From assembly GCA_037783415.1 (NCBI GenBank), contig JAZGTN010000149.1, forward strand, positions 620,001 to 684,000: a stretch of 64,000 nucleotides of DNA, in the 5' to 3' direction. Below, piece after piece: positions 27,506-42,055 of the stretch. The stretch's first letter is position 1. Every line of letters starts with the position of its first letter. Source of the stretch: Leptasterias polaris. Its lineage: Eukaryota; Echinodermata; Asteroidea; Forcipulatida; Asteriidae. Below the pieces are notes generated by a model. That model was not told where the DNA came from. It made no database searches and was given only the letters and a program-made list of their open reading frames with translations. The position numbers were made by a program, and so were the translations under genes.

Positions 27506-29593
27506 ATAGCACATAGCACTATAGCACATCATTTATCTGGTTTCCCCTCTAGGCTGCAACTAGCACATCATTTACCTGGTTTCCCCTTTAGACTGCAACT
27601 ATAGCATCATTTGCCTGGTTTCCCCTCTTGACTGCAACTAGTGCATCATTTACCTGGTTTCCAATCTAGACAGGAACTATAGCACATCATTTACCTGGTT
27701 TCCCCTCTAGACTTGAACTATAGCACATCATTTGCCTGGTTTCCAATCTAGACTGGAATTATAGCACATCATTTACCTGGTTTCCCCTCTGTGCTGCAAC
27801 TAGTGCATTATTTACCTGGTTTCCCCTCTAGGCTGCAACTAGTGCATCATTTACCTGGTTTCCCCTCTAGGCTGCAACTAGTGCATCATTTGCCTGGTTT
27901 CCCCTCTAGACTGCAATTAGTGCATCATTTACCTGGTTTCCAATATAGACTGGAACTATAGCACATCATTTACCTGGTTTCCCCTCTAGACTGCAACTAT
28001 AGCATCATTTGCCTGGTTTCCCCTCTAGACTGCAACTAGTGCATCATTTACCTGGTTTCCAATCTAGACTGCAACTATAGCACATCATTTACCTGGTTTC
28101 CCCTCTCGACTTGAACTATAGCACATCATTTGCCTGGTTTCCAATCTAGACTGGAACTATAGCACATCATTTACCTGGTTTCCCCTCTAGGCTGCAACTA
28201 GTGCATCATTTGCCTGGTTTCCCCTCTAGACTGCAATTAGTGCATCATTTAGCTGGTTTCCCCTCTAGGCTGCAACTAGTGCATCATTTACCTGTTTCAA
28301 ATCTAGACTGGAACTATAGCACATCATTTATCTGGTTTCCCCGCTAGGCTGCAACTATAGCATCATTTGCCTGGTTTCCCCTCTAGACTGCAACTAGTGC
28401 ATCATTTACCTGGTTTCCAATCTAGACTGGAACTATAGCACATCATTTACCTGGTTTCCCCTCTAGACTTGAACTATAGCACATCATTTGCCTGGTTTCC
28501 AATCTAGACTGGAACTATAGCACATCATTTACCTGGTTTCCCCTCTGTGCGGCAACTAGTGCATCATTTATCTGGTTTCCAATCTAGACTGCAACTATAG
28601 CACATCATTTACCTGGTTTCCCCTCTAGACTGCAACTATAGCATCATTTGCCTGGTTTCCCCTCTAGACTGCAACTAGTGCATCATTTACCTGGTTTCCA
28701 ATCTAGACTGGAACTATAGCACATCATTTACCTGGTTTCCCCTCTAGACTTGAACTATAGCACATCATTTGCCTGGTTTCCAATCTAGACTGGAACTATA
28801 GCACATCATTTACCTGGTTTCCCCTCTGTGCTGCAACTAGTGCATCATTTATCTGGTTTCCAATCTAGACTGCAACTATAGCACATCATTTACCTGGTTT
28901 CCCCTCTAGACTGCAACTATAGCATCATTTGCCTGGTTTCCCCTCTAGACTGCAACTAGTGCATCATTTACCTGGTTTCCAATCTAGACTGGAACTATAG
29001 CACATCATTTACCTGGTTTCCCCTCTAGACTTGAACTATAGCACATCATTTGCCTGGTTTCCAATCTAGACTGGAACTATAGCACATCATTTACCTGGTT
29101 TACCCTCTAGGCTGCAACTAGTGCATCGTTTGCCTGGTTTCCCCTCTAGGCTGCAACTAGTGCATCATTTGCCTGGTTTCTAATCTAGACTGCAACTATA
29201 GCATCATTTACCTGGTTTCCCCTCTAGGTTGCAACTAGTGCATCATTTACCTGGTTTCCCCTCTAGGCTGCAAGTAGTGCATCATTTACCTGGTTCCAAT
29301 CTAGACTGGAACTATAGCACATCATTTACCTGGTTTCCAATCTAGACTGGAACTATAGCACATCATTTACCTGTTTCCCCTCTAGACTGCAACTATAGCA
29401 TCATTTGCCTGGTTTCCCCTCTAGGCTGCAACTATAGTGCATCATTTGCCTGGTTTCCCCTCTAGGCTGCAACTAGTGCATCATTTACCTGTTTCCAATC
29501 TAGACTGGAACTATAGCACATCATTTATCTGGTTTCCCCTCTAGGCTGCAACTAGTGCATCATTTACCTGTTTCCAATCTAGACTGGAACTAT
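27506..29593 (+). repeat. satellite between SINE 2 and SINE 3
   Basis: Same satellite. It is a shortened version of the interval 23,933-27,140: the first 165 bp align at offset 3,573 and the rest at offset 2,453. The junction is near 27,670, where an actgg monomer becomes acagg. The missing piece corresponds to about 24,097-25,216, which is 1,120 bp or 28 average monomers. No other feature is seen. Confidence 0.93.
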
Positions 29594-29958
29594 AATAATA
29601 ATAATAATAATAACAACATTTATAATGCGCACATATCCACCCCAAGGGATGCTCAAGGCGCCTAACATACTATTACCCCTGGTCACTGGGCCATTTATTT
29701 CATTCCTTAAACCATCTCAGCTCCCTGGGGAGTATACAGCCTGTGCTGCAATATATGCGCTACTAGGCTAAATCAATCACAAGAACCATCTCTGCCCTCA
29801 CAGGTACCCATTTTACCCCTGGGTGGAGAGAAGCAATTATAGTTAAGTGTCTTACTCAGGGACACAAGTGTCACGACCGGGACTCGAACCCACACTCTGC
29901 TGAACAGAAACACCAGAGCTTGAGTTCGGTGCTCTTAACCGCTCGGCCACGACACGCC
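29594..29958 (-). mobile_element. tRNA-derived SINE, copy 3
   Basis: 365 bp, matching copies 1 and 2 in length, tail and junctions, at an offset of 2,453 bp from copy 2. Downstream satellite from 29,959 follows that after SINE 1 at offset 6,026 for about 860 bp (for example the tccactctag monomer at 24,571 and 30,597), including a ggtttgcaatc variant that copy 2 lacks because of its deletion. Confidence 0.9.
29869..29953 (-). promoter_or_regulatory. internal Pol III promoter (A and B boxes), SINE 3
   Basis: A box complementary to 29,939-29,949 and B box complementary to 29,880-29,890, with the same sequence and spacing as in the other two SINE copies. Confidence 0.85.
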
Positions 29959-32647
29959 ATAGCACATAGCACTATAGCACATCATTTATCTGGTTTCCCC
30001 TCTAGGCTGCAACTAGCACATCATTTACCTGGTTTCCCCTTTAGACTGCAACTATAGCATCATTTGCCTGGTTTCCCCTCTTGACTGCAACTAGTGCATC
30101 ATTTACCTGGTTTCCAATCTAGACTGGAACTATAGCACATCATTTACCTGGTTTCCCCTCTAGACTTGAACTATAGCACATCATTTGCCTGGTTTGCAAT
30201 CTAGACTGGAACTATAGCACATCATTTACCTGGTTTCCAATCTAGACTTGAACTATAGCACATCATTTACCTGGTTTCCAATCTAGACTTGAACTATACC
30301 ACATCATTTGCCTGGTTTCCAATCTAGACTGGAACTATAGCACATCATTTACCTGGTTTCCCCTCTAGGCTGCAACTATAGCATCATTTGCGTGGTTTCC
30401 AATCTAGAATGGAACTATAGCACATCATTTACCTGGTTTCCAATCTAGACTGCAACTAATGCATCATTTACCTGGTTTTCCCTCTAGGCTGCAACTAGTG
30501 CATCATTTACCTGGTTTCCAATCTAGACTGCAACTATAGCACATCATTTACCTGGTTTCCCCTCTAGACTGCAACTATAGCATCATTTGCCTGGTTTCCA
30601 CTCTAGACTGCAGCTAGTGCATCATTTACCTGGTTTCCATTCTAGACTGGAACTATAGCACATCATTTACCTGGTTTCCAATCTGGACTGCAACAATAGC
30701 ATCATTTACCTGTTTCCAATATAGACTGGAACTATAGAACATCATTTACCTGGTTTCCCCTCTAGGCTGCAACTAGTGCATCATTTACCTGGTTTCCCCT
30801 CTAGGCTGCAACTAGTGCATCATTTACCTGGTTTCCCCTCTAGGCTGCAACTATAGCATCATTTGCCTGGTTTCCCCTCTAGACTGCAATTAGTGCATCA
30901 TTTACCTGGTTTCCAATATAGACTGGAACTATAGCACATCATTTACCTGGTTTCCCCTCTAGACTGCAACTATAGCATCATTTGCCTGGTTTCCCCTCTA
31001 GACTGCAACTAGTGCATCATTTACCTGGTTTCCAATCTAGACTGCAACTATAGCACATCGTTTACCTGGTTTCCCCTCTCGACTTGAACTATAGCACATC
31101 ATTTGCCTGGTTTCCAATCTAGACTGGAACTATAGCACATCATTTACCTGGTTTCCAATCTAGACTTGAAATATAGCACATCATTTACCTGGTTTCCAAT
31201 CTAGACTTGAACTATAGCACATCATTTGCATGGTTTCCAATCAAGACTGGAACTATAGCACATCATTTACCTGGTTTTCCCTCTAGGCTGCAGCTAGTGC
31301 ATCATTTGCCTGGTTTCCCCTCTAGACTTCAATTAGTGCATCATTTACCTGGTTTCCCCTCTAGGCTGCAACTAGTGCATCATTTACCTGTTTCAAATCT
31401 AGACTGGAACTATAGCACATCATTTATCTGGTTTCCCCGCTAGGCTGCAACTATAGCATCATTTGCCTGGTTTCCCCTCTAGACTGCAACTAGTGCATCA
31501 TTTACCTGGTTTCCAATCTAGACTGGAACTATAGCACATCATTTACCTGGTTTCCCCTCTAGACTTGAACTATAGCACATCATTTGCCTGGTTTCCAATC
31601 TAGACTGGAACTATAGCACATCATTTACCTGGTTTCCCCTCTGTGCTGCAACTAGTGCATCATTTATCTGGTTTCCAATCTAGACTGCAACTATAGCACA
31701 TCATTTACCTGGTTTCCCCTCTAGACTGCAACTATAGCATCATTTGCCTGGTTTCCCCTCTAGACTGCAACTAGTGCATCATTTACCTGGTTTCCAATCT
31801 AGACTGGAACTATAGCACATCATTTACCTGGTTTCCCCTCTAGACTTGAACTATAGCACATCATTTGCCTGGTTTCCAATCTAGACTGGAACTATAGCAC
31901 ATCATTTACCTGGTTTCCCCTCTGTGCTGCAACTAGTGCATCATTTATCTGGTTTCCAATCTAGACTGCAACTATAGCACATCATTTACCTGGTTTCCCC
32001 TCTAGACTGCAACTATAGCATCATTTGCCTGGTTTCCCCTCTAGACTGCAACTAGTGCATCATTTACCTGGTTTCCAATCTAGACTGGAACTATAGCACA
32101 TCATTTACCTGGTTTCCCCTCTAGACTTGAACTATAGCACATCTTTTGCCTGGTTTCCAATCTAGACTGGAACTATAGCACATCATTTACCTGGTTTCCC
32201 CTCTAGGCTGCAACTAGTGCATCGTTTGCCTGGTTTCCCCTCTGGGCTGCAACTAGTGCATCATTTGCCTGGTTTCTAATCTAGACTGCAACTATAGCAC
32301 ATCATTTACCTGGTTTCCCCTCTAGACTGCAACTATAGCATCATTTGCCTGGTTTCCCCTTTAGACTGCAACTAGTGCATCATTTACCTGGTTTCCAATC
32401 TAGACTGGAACTATAGCACATCATTTACCTGGTTTCCCCTCTAGACTTGAACTATAGCACATCATTTGCCTGGTTTCCAATCTAGACTGGAACTATAGCA
32501 CATCATTTACCTGGTTTCCCCTCTGTGCTGCAACTAGTGCATCATTTATCTGGTTTCCAATCTAGACTGCAACTATAGCACATCATTTACCTGGTTTCCC
32601 CTCTAGACTGCAACTATAGCATCATTTGCCTGGTTTCCCCTCTAGAC

Positions 32648-35600
32648 TGCAACTAGTGCATCATTTACCTGGTTTCCAATCTAGACTGGAACTATAGCAC
32701 ATCATTTACCTGGTTTCCCCTCTAGACTTGAACTATAGCACATCATTTGCCTGGTTTCCAATCTAGACTGGAACTATAGCACATCATTTACCTGGTTTCC
32801 CCTCTAGGATGCAACTAGTGCATCATTTGCCTGGTTTCTAATCTAGACTGCAACTATAGCATCATTTACCTGGTTTCCCCTCTAGGTTGCAACTAGTGCA
32901 TCATTTACCTGGTTTCCCCTCTAGGCTGCAAGTAGTGCATCATTTACCTGGTTCCAATCTAGACTGGAACTATAGCACATCATTTACCTGGTTTCCAATC
33001 TAGACTGGAACTATAGCACATCATTTACCTGTTTCCCCTCTAGACTGCAAATATAGCATCATTTGCCTGGTTTCCCCTCTAGGCTGCAAATATAGTGCAT
33101 CATTTGCCTGGTTTCCCCTCTAGGCTGCAACTAGTGCATCATTTACCTGTTTCCAATCTAGACTGGAACTATAGCACATCATTTATCTGGTTTCCCCTCT
33201 AGGCTGCAACTAGTGCATCGTTTACCTGTTTCCAATCTAGACTGGAACTATAGCACATCATTTATCTGGTTTCCCCTCTAGGCTGCAACTAGCACATCAT
33301 TTACCTGGTTTCCCCTTTAGACTGCAACTATAGCATCATTTGCCTGGTTTCCCCTCTTGACTGCAACTAGTGCATCATTTACCTGGTTTCCAATCTAGAC
33401 TGGAACTATAGCACATCATTTACCTGGTTTCCCTCTAGACTTGAACTATAGCACATCATTTGCCTGGTTTCCAATCTAAACTGGAACTATAGCACATCAT
33501 TTACCTGGTTTCCAATCTAGACTTGAACTATAGCACATCATTTACCTGGTTTCCAATCTAGACTTGAACTATACCACATCATTTGCCTGGTTTCCAATCT
33601 AGACTGGAACTATAGCACATCATTTACCTGGTTTCCCCTCTAGGCTGCAACTATAGCATCATTTGCGTGGTTTCCAATCTAGAATGGAACTATAGCACAT
33701 CATTTACCTGGTTTCCAATCTAGACTGCAACTAATGTATCATTTACCTGGTTTTCCCTCTAGGCTGCAACTAGTGCATCATTTACCTGGTTTCCAATCTA
33801 GACTGCAACTATAGCACATCATTTACCTGGTTTCCCCTCTAGACTGCAACTATAGCATCATTTGCCTGGTTTCCACTCTAGACTGCAGCTAGTGCATCAT
33901 TTACCTGGTTTCCATTCTAGACTGGAACTATAGCACATCATTTACCTGGTTTCCAATCTGGACTACAACTATAGCATCATTTACATGTTTCCAATATAGA
34001 CTGGAACTATAGAACATCATTTATCTGGTTTCCCCTCTAGGCTGCAACTAGTGCATCATTTACCTGGTTTCCCCTCTAGGCTGCAACTAGTGCATCATTT
34101 ACCTGGTTTCCCCTCTAGGCTGCAACTATAGCATCATTTGCCTGGTTTCCCCTCTAGACTGCAATTAGTGCATCATTTACCTGGTTTCCAATATAGACTG
34201 GAACTATAGCACATCATTTACCTGGTTTCCCCTCTAGACTGCAACTATAGCATCATTTGCCTGGTTTCCCCTCTAGACTGCAACTAGTGCATCATTTACC
34301 TGGTTTCCAATCTAGACTGCAACTATAGCACATCATTTACCTGGTTTCCCCTCTCGACTTGAACTATAGCACATCATTTGCCTGGTTTCCAATCTAGACT
34401 GGAACTATAGCACATCATTTACCTGGTTTCCAATCTAGACTTGAAATATAGCACATCATTTATCTGGTTTCCAATCTAGACTTGAACTATAGCACATCAT
34501 TTGCATGGTTTCCAATCTAGACTGGAACTATAGCACATCATTTACCTGGTTTTCCCTCTAGGCTGCAACTAGTGCATCATTTGCCTGGTTTCCCCTCTAG
34601 ACTTCAATTAGTGCATCATTTACCTGGTTTCCCCTCTAGGCTGCAACTAGTGCATCATTTACCTGTTTCAAATCTAGACTGGAACTATAGCACATCATTT
34701 ATCTGGTTTCCCCGCTAGGCTGCAACTATAGCATCATTTGCCTGGTTTCCCCTCTAGACTGCAACTAGTGCATCATTTACCTGGTTTCCAATCTAGACTG
34801 GAACTATAGCAGATCATTTACCTGGTTTCCCCTCTAGACTTGAACTATAGCACATCATTTGCCTGGTTTCCAATCTAGACTGGAACTATAGCACATCATT
34901 TACCTGGTTTCCCCTCTGTGCTGCAACTAGTGCATCATTTATCTGGTTTCCAATCTAGACTGCAACTATAGCACATCATTTACCTGGTTTCGCCTCTAGA
35001 CTGCAACTATAGCATCATTTGCCTGGTTTCCCCTCTAGACTGCAACTAGTGCATCATCTACCTGGTTTCCAATCTAGACTGGAACTATAGCACATCATTT
35101 ACCTGGTTTCCCCTCTAGACTTGAACTATAGCACATCATTTGCCTGGTTTCCAATCTAGACTGGAACTATAGCACATCATTTACCTGGTTTCCCCTCTGT
35201 GCTGCAACTAGTGCATCATTTATCTGGTTTCCAATCTAGACTGCAACTATAGCACATCATTTACCTGGTTTCCCCTCTAGACTGCAACTATAGCATCATT
35301 TGCCTGGTTTCCCCTCTAGACTGCAACTAGTGCATCATTTACCTGGTTTCCAATCTAGACTGGAACTATAGCACATCATTTATCTGGTTTCCCCTCTAGG
35401 CTGCAACTAGCACATCATTTACCTGGTTTCCCCTTTAGACTGCAACTATAGCATCATTTGCCTGGTTTCCCCTCTTGACTGCAACTAGTGCATCATTTAC
35501 CTGGTTTCCAATCTAGACTGGAACTATAGCACATCATTTACCTGGTTTCCCCTCTAGACTTGAACTATAGCACATCATTTGCCTGGTTTGCAATCTAGAC

Positions 35601-37142
35601 TGGAACTATAGCACATCATTTACCTGGTTTCCAATCTAGACTTGAACTATAGCACATCATTTACCTGGTTTCCAATCTAGACTTGAACTATACCACATCA
35701 TTTGCCTGGTTTCCAATCTAGGCTGCAACTATAGCATCATTTGCGTGGTTTCCAATCTAGAATGGAACTATAGCACATCATTTACCTGGTTTCCCCTCTA
35801 GACTTGAACTATAGCACATCATTTGCCTGGTTTCCAATCTAGACTGGAACTATAGCACATCATTTACCTGGTTTCCCCTCTGTGCTGCAACTAGTGCATC
35901 ATTTATCTGGTTTCCAATCTAGACTGCAACTATAGCACATCATTTACCTGGTTTCCCCTCTAGACTGCAACTATAGCATCATTTGCCTGGTTTCCCCTCT
36001 AGACTGCAACTAGTGCATCATCTACCTGGTTTCCAATCTAGACTGGAACTATAGCACATCATTTACCTGGTTTCCCCTCTAGACTTGAACTATAGCACAT
36101 CATTTGCCTGGTTTCCAATCTAGACTGCAACTATAGCACATCATTTACCTGGTTTCCCCTCTAGACTGCAACTATAGCATTATTTGCCTGGTTTCCACTC
36201 TAGACTGCAGCTAGTGCATCATTTACCTGGTTTCCATTCTAGACTGGAACTATAGCACATCATTTACCTGGTTTCCAATCTGGACTGCAACTATAGCATC
36301 ATTTACCTGTTTCCAATATAGACTGGAACTATAGAACATCATTTACCTGGTTTCCCCTCTAGGCTGCAACTAGTGCATCATTTACCTGGTTTCCCCTCTA
36401 GGCTGCAACTAGTGCATCATTTACCTGGTTTCCCCTCTAGGCTGCAACTATAGCATCATTTGCCTGGTTTCCCCTCTAGACTGCAATTAGTGCATCATTT
36501 ACCTGGTTTCCAATATGGACTGGAACTATAGCACATCATTTACCTGGTTTCCCCTCTAGACTGCAACTATAGCATCATTTGCCTGGTTTCCCCTCTAGAC
36601 TGCAACTAGTGCATCATTTACCTGGTTTCCAATCTAGACTGCAACTATAGCACATCATTTACCTGGTTTCCCCTCTCGACTTGAACTATAGCACATCATT
36701 TGCCTGGTTTCCAATCTAGACTGGAACTATAGCACATCATTTACCTGGTTTCCAATCTAGACTTGAAATATAGCACATCATTTACCTGGTTTCCAATCTA
36801 GACTTGAACTATAGCACATCATTTGCATGGTTTCCAATCTAGACTGGAACTATAGCACATCATTTACCTGGTTTTCCCTCTAGGCGGCAACTAGTGCATC
36901 ATTTGCCTGGTTTCCCCTCTAGACTTCAATTAGTGCATCATTTACCTGGTTTCCCCTCTAGGCTGCAACTAGTGCATCATTTACCTGTTTCAAATCTAGA
37001 CTGGAACTATAGCACATCATTTATCTGGTTTCCCCGCTAGGCTGCAACTATAGCATCATTTGCCTGGTTTCCCCTCTAGACTGCAACTAGTACATCATTT
37101 ACCTGGTTTCCAATCTAGACTGGAACTATAGCACATCATTTA
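32648..37142 (+). repeat. 4.5-kb duplicated segment, copy 1
   Basis: The segment matches 37,443-41,938 at an offset of 4,795 bp, becoming 4,796 after a one-base deletion in a ccct run near 33,431. Landmarks include ctaggatgc (32,804 and 37,599), the SINE target paralog (33,251 and 38,046) and the monomer beginning agactggaac (36,841 and 41,637). The match is lost at about 32,648 on the left and 37,142 on the right, so the copies are separated by roughly 300 bp. Confidence 0.78.
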
Positions 37143-37442
37143 CCTGGTTTCCCCTCTAGACTTGAACTATAGCACATCATTTGCCTGGTTTCCAATCTAG
37201 ACTGGAACTATAGCACATCATTTACCTGGTTTCCCCTCTGTGCTGCAACTAGTGCATCATTTATCTGGTTTCCAATCTAGACTGCAACTATAGCACATCA
37301 TTTACCTGGTTTCCCCTCTAGACTGCAACTATAGCATCATTTGCCTGGTTTCCCCTCTAGACTGCAACTAGTGCATCATCTACCTGGTTTCCAATCTAGA
37401 CTGGAACTATAGCACATCATTTACCTGGTTTCCCCTCTGTGC

Positions 37443-40400
37443 TGCAACTAGTGCATCATTTACCTGGTTTCCAATCTAGACTGGAACTATAGCACATCAT
37501 TTACCTGGTTTCCCCTCTAGACTTGAACTATAGCACATCATTTGCCTGGTTTCCAATCTAGACTGGAACTATAGCACATCATTTACCTGGTTTCCCCTCT
37601 AGGATGCAACTAGTGCATCATTTGCCTGGTTTCTAATCTAGACTGCAACTATAGCATCATTTACCTGGTTTCCCCTCTAGGTTGCAACTAGTGCATCATT
37701 TACCTGGTTTCCCCTCTAGGCTGCAAGTAGTGCATCATTTACCTGGTTCCAATCTAGACTGGAACTATAGCACATCATTTACCTGGTTTCCAATCTAGAC
37801 TGGAACTATAGCACATCATTTACCTGTTTCCCCTCTAGACTGCAAATATAGCATCATTTGCCTGGTTTCCCCTCTAGGCTGCAAATATAGTGCATCATTT
37901 GCCTGGTTTCCCCTCTAGGCTGCAACTAGTGCATCATTTACCTGTTTCCAATCTAGACTGGAACTATAGCACATCATTTATCTGGTTTCCCCTCTAGGCT
38001 GCAACTAGTGCATCGTTTACCTGTTTCCAATCTAGACTGGAACTATAGCACATCATTTATCTGGTTTCCCCTCTAGGCTGCAACTAGCACATCATTTACC
38101 TGGTTTCCCCTTTAGACTGCAACTATAGCATCATTTGCCTGGTTTCCCCTCTTGACTGCAACTAGTGCATCATTTACCTGGTTTCCAATCTAGACTGGAA
38201 CTATAGCACATCATTTACCTGGTTTCCCCTCTAGACTTGAACTATAGCACATCATTTGCCTGGTTTCCAATCTAAACTGGAACTATAGCACATCATTTAC
38301 CTGGTTTCCAATCTAGACTTGAACTATAGCACATCATTTACCTGGTTTCCAATCTAGACTTGAACTATACCACATCATTTGCCTGGTTTCCAATCTAGAC
38401 TGGAACTATAGCACATCATTTACCTGGTTTCCCCTCTAGGCTGCAACTATAGCATCATTTGCGTGGTTTCCAATCTAGAATGGAACTATAGCACATCATT
38501 TACCTGGTTTCCAATCTAGACTGCAACTAATGCATCATTTACCTGGTTTTCCCTCTAGGCTGCAACTAGTGCATCATTTACCTGGTTTCCAATCTAGACT
38601 GCAACTATAGCACATCATTTACCTGGTTTCCCCTCTAGACTGCAACTATAGCATCATTTGCCTGGTTTCCACTCTAGACTGCAGCTAGTGCATCATTTAC
38701 CTGGTTTCCATTCTAGACTGGAACTATAGCACATCATTTACCTGGTTTCCAATCTGGACTACAACTATAGCATCATTTACATGTTTCCAATATAGACTGG
38801 AACTATAGAACATCATTTATCTGGTTTCCCCTCTAGGCTGCAACTAGTGCATCATTTACCTGGTTTCCCCTCTAGGCTGCAACTAGTGCATCATTTACCT
38901 GGTTTCCCCTCTAGGCTGCAACTATAGCATCATTTGCCTGGTTTCCCCTCTAGACTGCAATTAGTGCATCATTTACCTGGTTTCCAATATAGACTGGAAC
39001 TATAGCACATCATTTACCTGGTTTCCCCTCTAGACTGCAACTATAGCATCATTTGCCTGGTTTCCCCTCTAGACTGCAACTAGTGCATCATTTACCTGGT
39101 TTCCAATCTAGACTGCAACTATAGCACATCATTTACCTGGTTTCCCCTCTCGACTTGAACTATAGCACATCATTTGCCTGGTTTCCAATCTAGACTGGAA
39201 CTATAGCACATCATTTACCTGGTTTCCAATCTAGACTTGAAATATAGCACATCATTTATCTGGTTTCCAATCTAGACTTGAACTATAGCACATCATTTGC
39301 ATGGTTTCCAATCTAGACTGGAACTATAGCACATCATTTACCTGGTTTTCCCTCTAGGCTGCAACTAGTGCATCATTTGCCTGGTTTCCCCTCTAGACTT
39401 CAATTAGTGCATCATTTACCTGGTTTCCCCTCTAGGCTGCAACTAGTGCATCATTTACCTGTTTCAAATCTAGACTGGAACTATAGCACATCATTTATCT
39501 GGTTTCCCCGCTAGGCTGCAACTATAGCATCATTTGCCTGGTTTCCCCTCTAGACTGCAACTAGTGCATCATTTACCTGGTTTCCAATCTAGACTGGAAC
39601 TATAGCACATCATTTACCTGGTTTCCCCTCTAGACTTGAACTATAGCACATCATTTGCCTGGTTTCCAATCTAGACTGGAACTATAGCACATCATTTACC
39701 TGGTTTCCCCTCTGTGCTGCAACTAGTGCATCATTTATCTGGTTTCCAATCTAGACTGCAACTATAGCACATCATTTACCTGGTTTCGCCTCTAGACTGC
39801 AACTATAGCATCATTTGCCTGGTTTCCCCTCTAGACTGCAACTAGTGCATCATCTACCTGGTTTCCAATCTAGACTGGAACTATAGCACATCATTTACCT
39901 GGTTTCCCCTCTAGACTTGAACTATAGCACATCATTTGCCTGGTTTCCAATCTAGACTGGAACTATAGCACATCATTTACCTGGTTTCCCCTCTGTGCTG
40001 CAACTAGTGCATCATTTATCTGGTTTCCAATCTAGACTGCAACTATAGCACATCATTTACCTGGTTTCCCCTCTAGACTGCAACTATAGCATCATTTGCC
40101 TGGTTTCCCCTCTAGACTGCAACTAGTGCATCATTTACCTGGTTTCCAATCTAGACTGGAACTATAGCACATCATTTATCTGGTTTCCCCTCTAGGCTGC
40201 AACTAGCACATCATTTACCTGGTTTCCCCTTTAGACTGCAACTATAGCATCATTTGCCTGGTTTCCCCTCTTGACTGCAACTAGTGCATCATTTACCTGG
40301 TTTCCAATCTAGACTGGAACTATAGCACATCATTTACCTGGTTTCCCCTCTAGACTTGAACTATAGCACATCATTTGCCTGGTTTGCAATCTAGACTGGA

Positions 40401-41938
40401 ACTATAGCACATCATTTACCTGGTTTCCAATCTAGACTTGAACTATAGCACATCATTTACCTGGTTTCCAATCTAGACTTGAACTATACCACATCATTTG
40501 CCTGGTTTCCAATCTAGGCTGCAACTATAGCATCATTTGCGTGGTTTCCAATCTAGAATGGAACTATAGCACATCATTTACCTGGTTTCCCCTCTAGACT
40601 TGAACTATAGCACATCATTTGCCTGGTTTCCAATCTAGACTGGAACTATAGCACATCATTTACCTGGTTTCCCCTCTGTGCTGCAACTAGTGCATCATTT
40701 ATCTGGTTTCCAATCTAGACTGCAACTATAGCACATCATTTACCTGGTTTCCCCTCTAGACTGCAACTATAGCATCATTTGCCTGGTTTCCCCTCTAGAC
40801 TGCAACTAGTGCATCATCTACCTGGTTTCCAATCTAGACTGGAACTATAGCACATCATTTACCTGGTTTCCCCTCTAGACTTGAACTATAGCACATCATT
40901 TGCCTGGTTTCCAATCTAGACTGCAACTATAGCACATCATTTACCTGGTTTCCCCTCTAGACTGCAACTATAGCATTATTTGCCTGGTTTCCACTCTAGA
41001 CTGCAGCTAGTGCATCATTTACCTGGTTTCCATTCTAGACTGGAACTATAGCACATCATTTACCTGGTTTCCAATCTGGACTGCAACTATAGCATCATTT
41101 ACCTGTTTCCAATATAGACTGGAACTATAGAACATCATTTACCTGGTTTCCCCTCTAGGCTGCAACTAGTGCATCATTTACCTGGTTTCCCCTCTAGGCT
41201 GCAACTAGTGCATCATTTACCTGGTTTCCCCTCTAGGCTGCAACTATAGCATCATTTGCCTGGTTTCCCCTCTAGACTGCAATTAGTGCATCATTTACCT
41301 GGTTTCCAATATGGACTGGAACTATAGCACATCATTTACCTGGTTTCCCCTCTAGACTGCAACTATAGCATCATTTGCCTGGTTTCCCCTCTAGACTGCA
41401 ACTAGTGCATCATTTACCTGGTTTCCAATCTAGACTGCAACTATAGCACATCATTTACCTGGTTTCCCCTCTCGACTTGAACTATAGCACATCATTTGCC
41501 TGGTTTCCAATCTAGACTGGAACTATAGCACATCATTTACCTGGTTTCCAATCTAGACTTGAAATATAGCACATCATTTACCTGGTTTCCAATCTAGACT
41601 TGAACTATAGCACATCATTTGCATGGTTTCCAATCTAGACTGGAACTATAGCACATCATTTACCTGGTTTTCCCTCTAGGCGGCAACTAGTGCATCATTT
41701 GCCTGGTTTCCCCTCTAGACTTCAATTAGTGCATCATTTACCTGGTTTCCCCTCTAGGCTGCAACTAGTGCATCATTTACCTGTTTCAAATCTAGACTGG
41801 AACTATAGCACATCATTTATCTGGTTTCCCCGCTAGGCTGCAACTATAGCATCATTTGCCTGGTTTCCCCTCTAGACTGCAACTAGTGCATCATTTACCT
41901 GGTTTCCAATCTAGACTGGAACTATAGCACATCATTTA
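37443..41938 (+). repeat. 4.5-kb duplicated segment, copy 2
   Basis: Second copy of the segment starting near 32,648, same orientation, offset 4,795-4,796 bp. Only occasional substitutions were noted. Past 41,938 the sequence switches to the 1.2-2.1 kb block family. Confidence 0.78.
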
Positions 41939-42055
41939 TCTGGTTTCCCCTCTAGGCTGCAACTAGCACATCATTTACCTGGTTTCCCCTTTAGACTGCA
42001 ACTATAGCATCATTTGCCTGGTTTCCCCTCTTGACTGCAACTAGTGCATCATTTA

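Noticed and set aside
31207..31443. 78-codon open frame (and similar at 55,762-55,947 and 56,008-56,262)
   Set aside because: Same 13-residue satellite-derived repeat, interrupted whenever a 41-bp unit shifts the frame. Not a gene.
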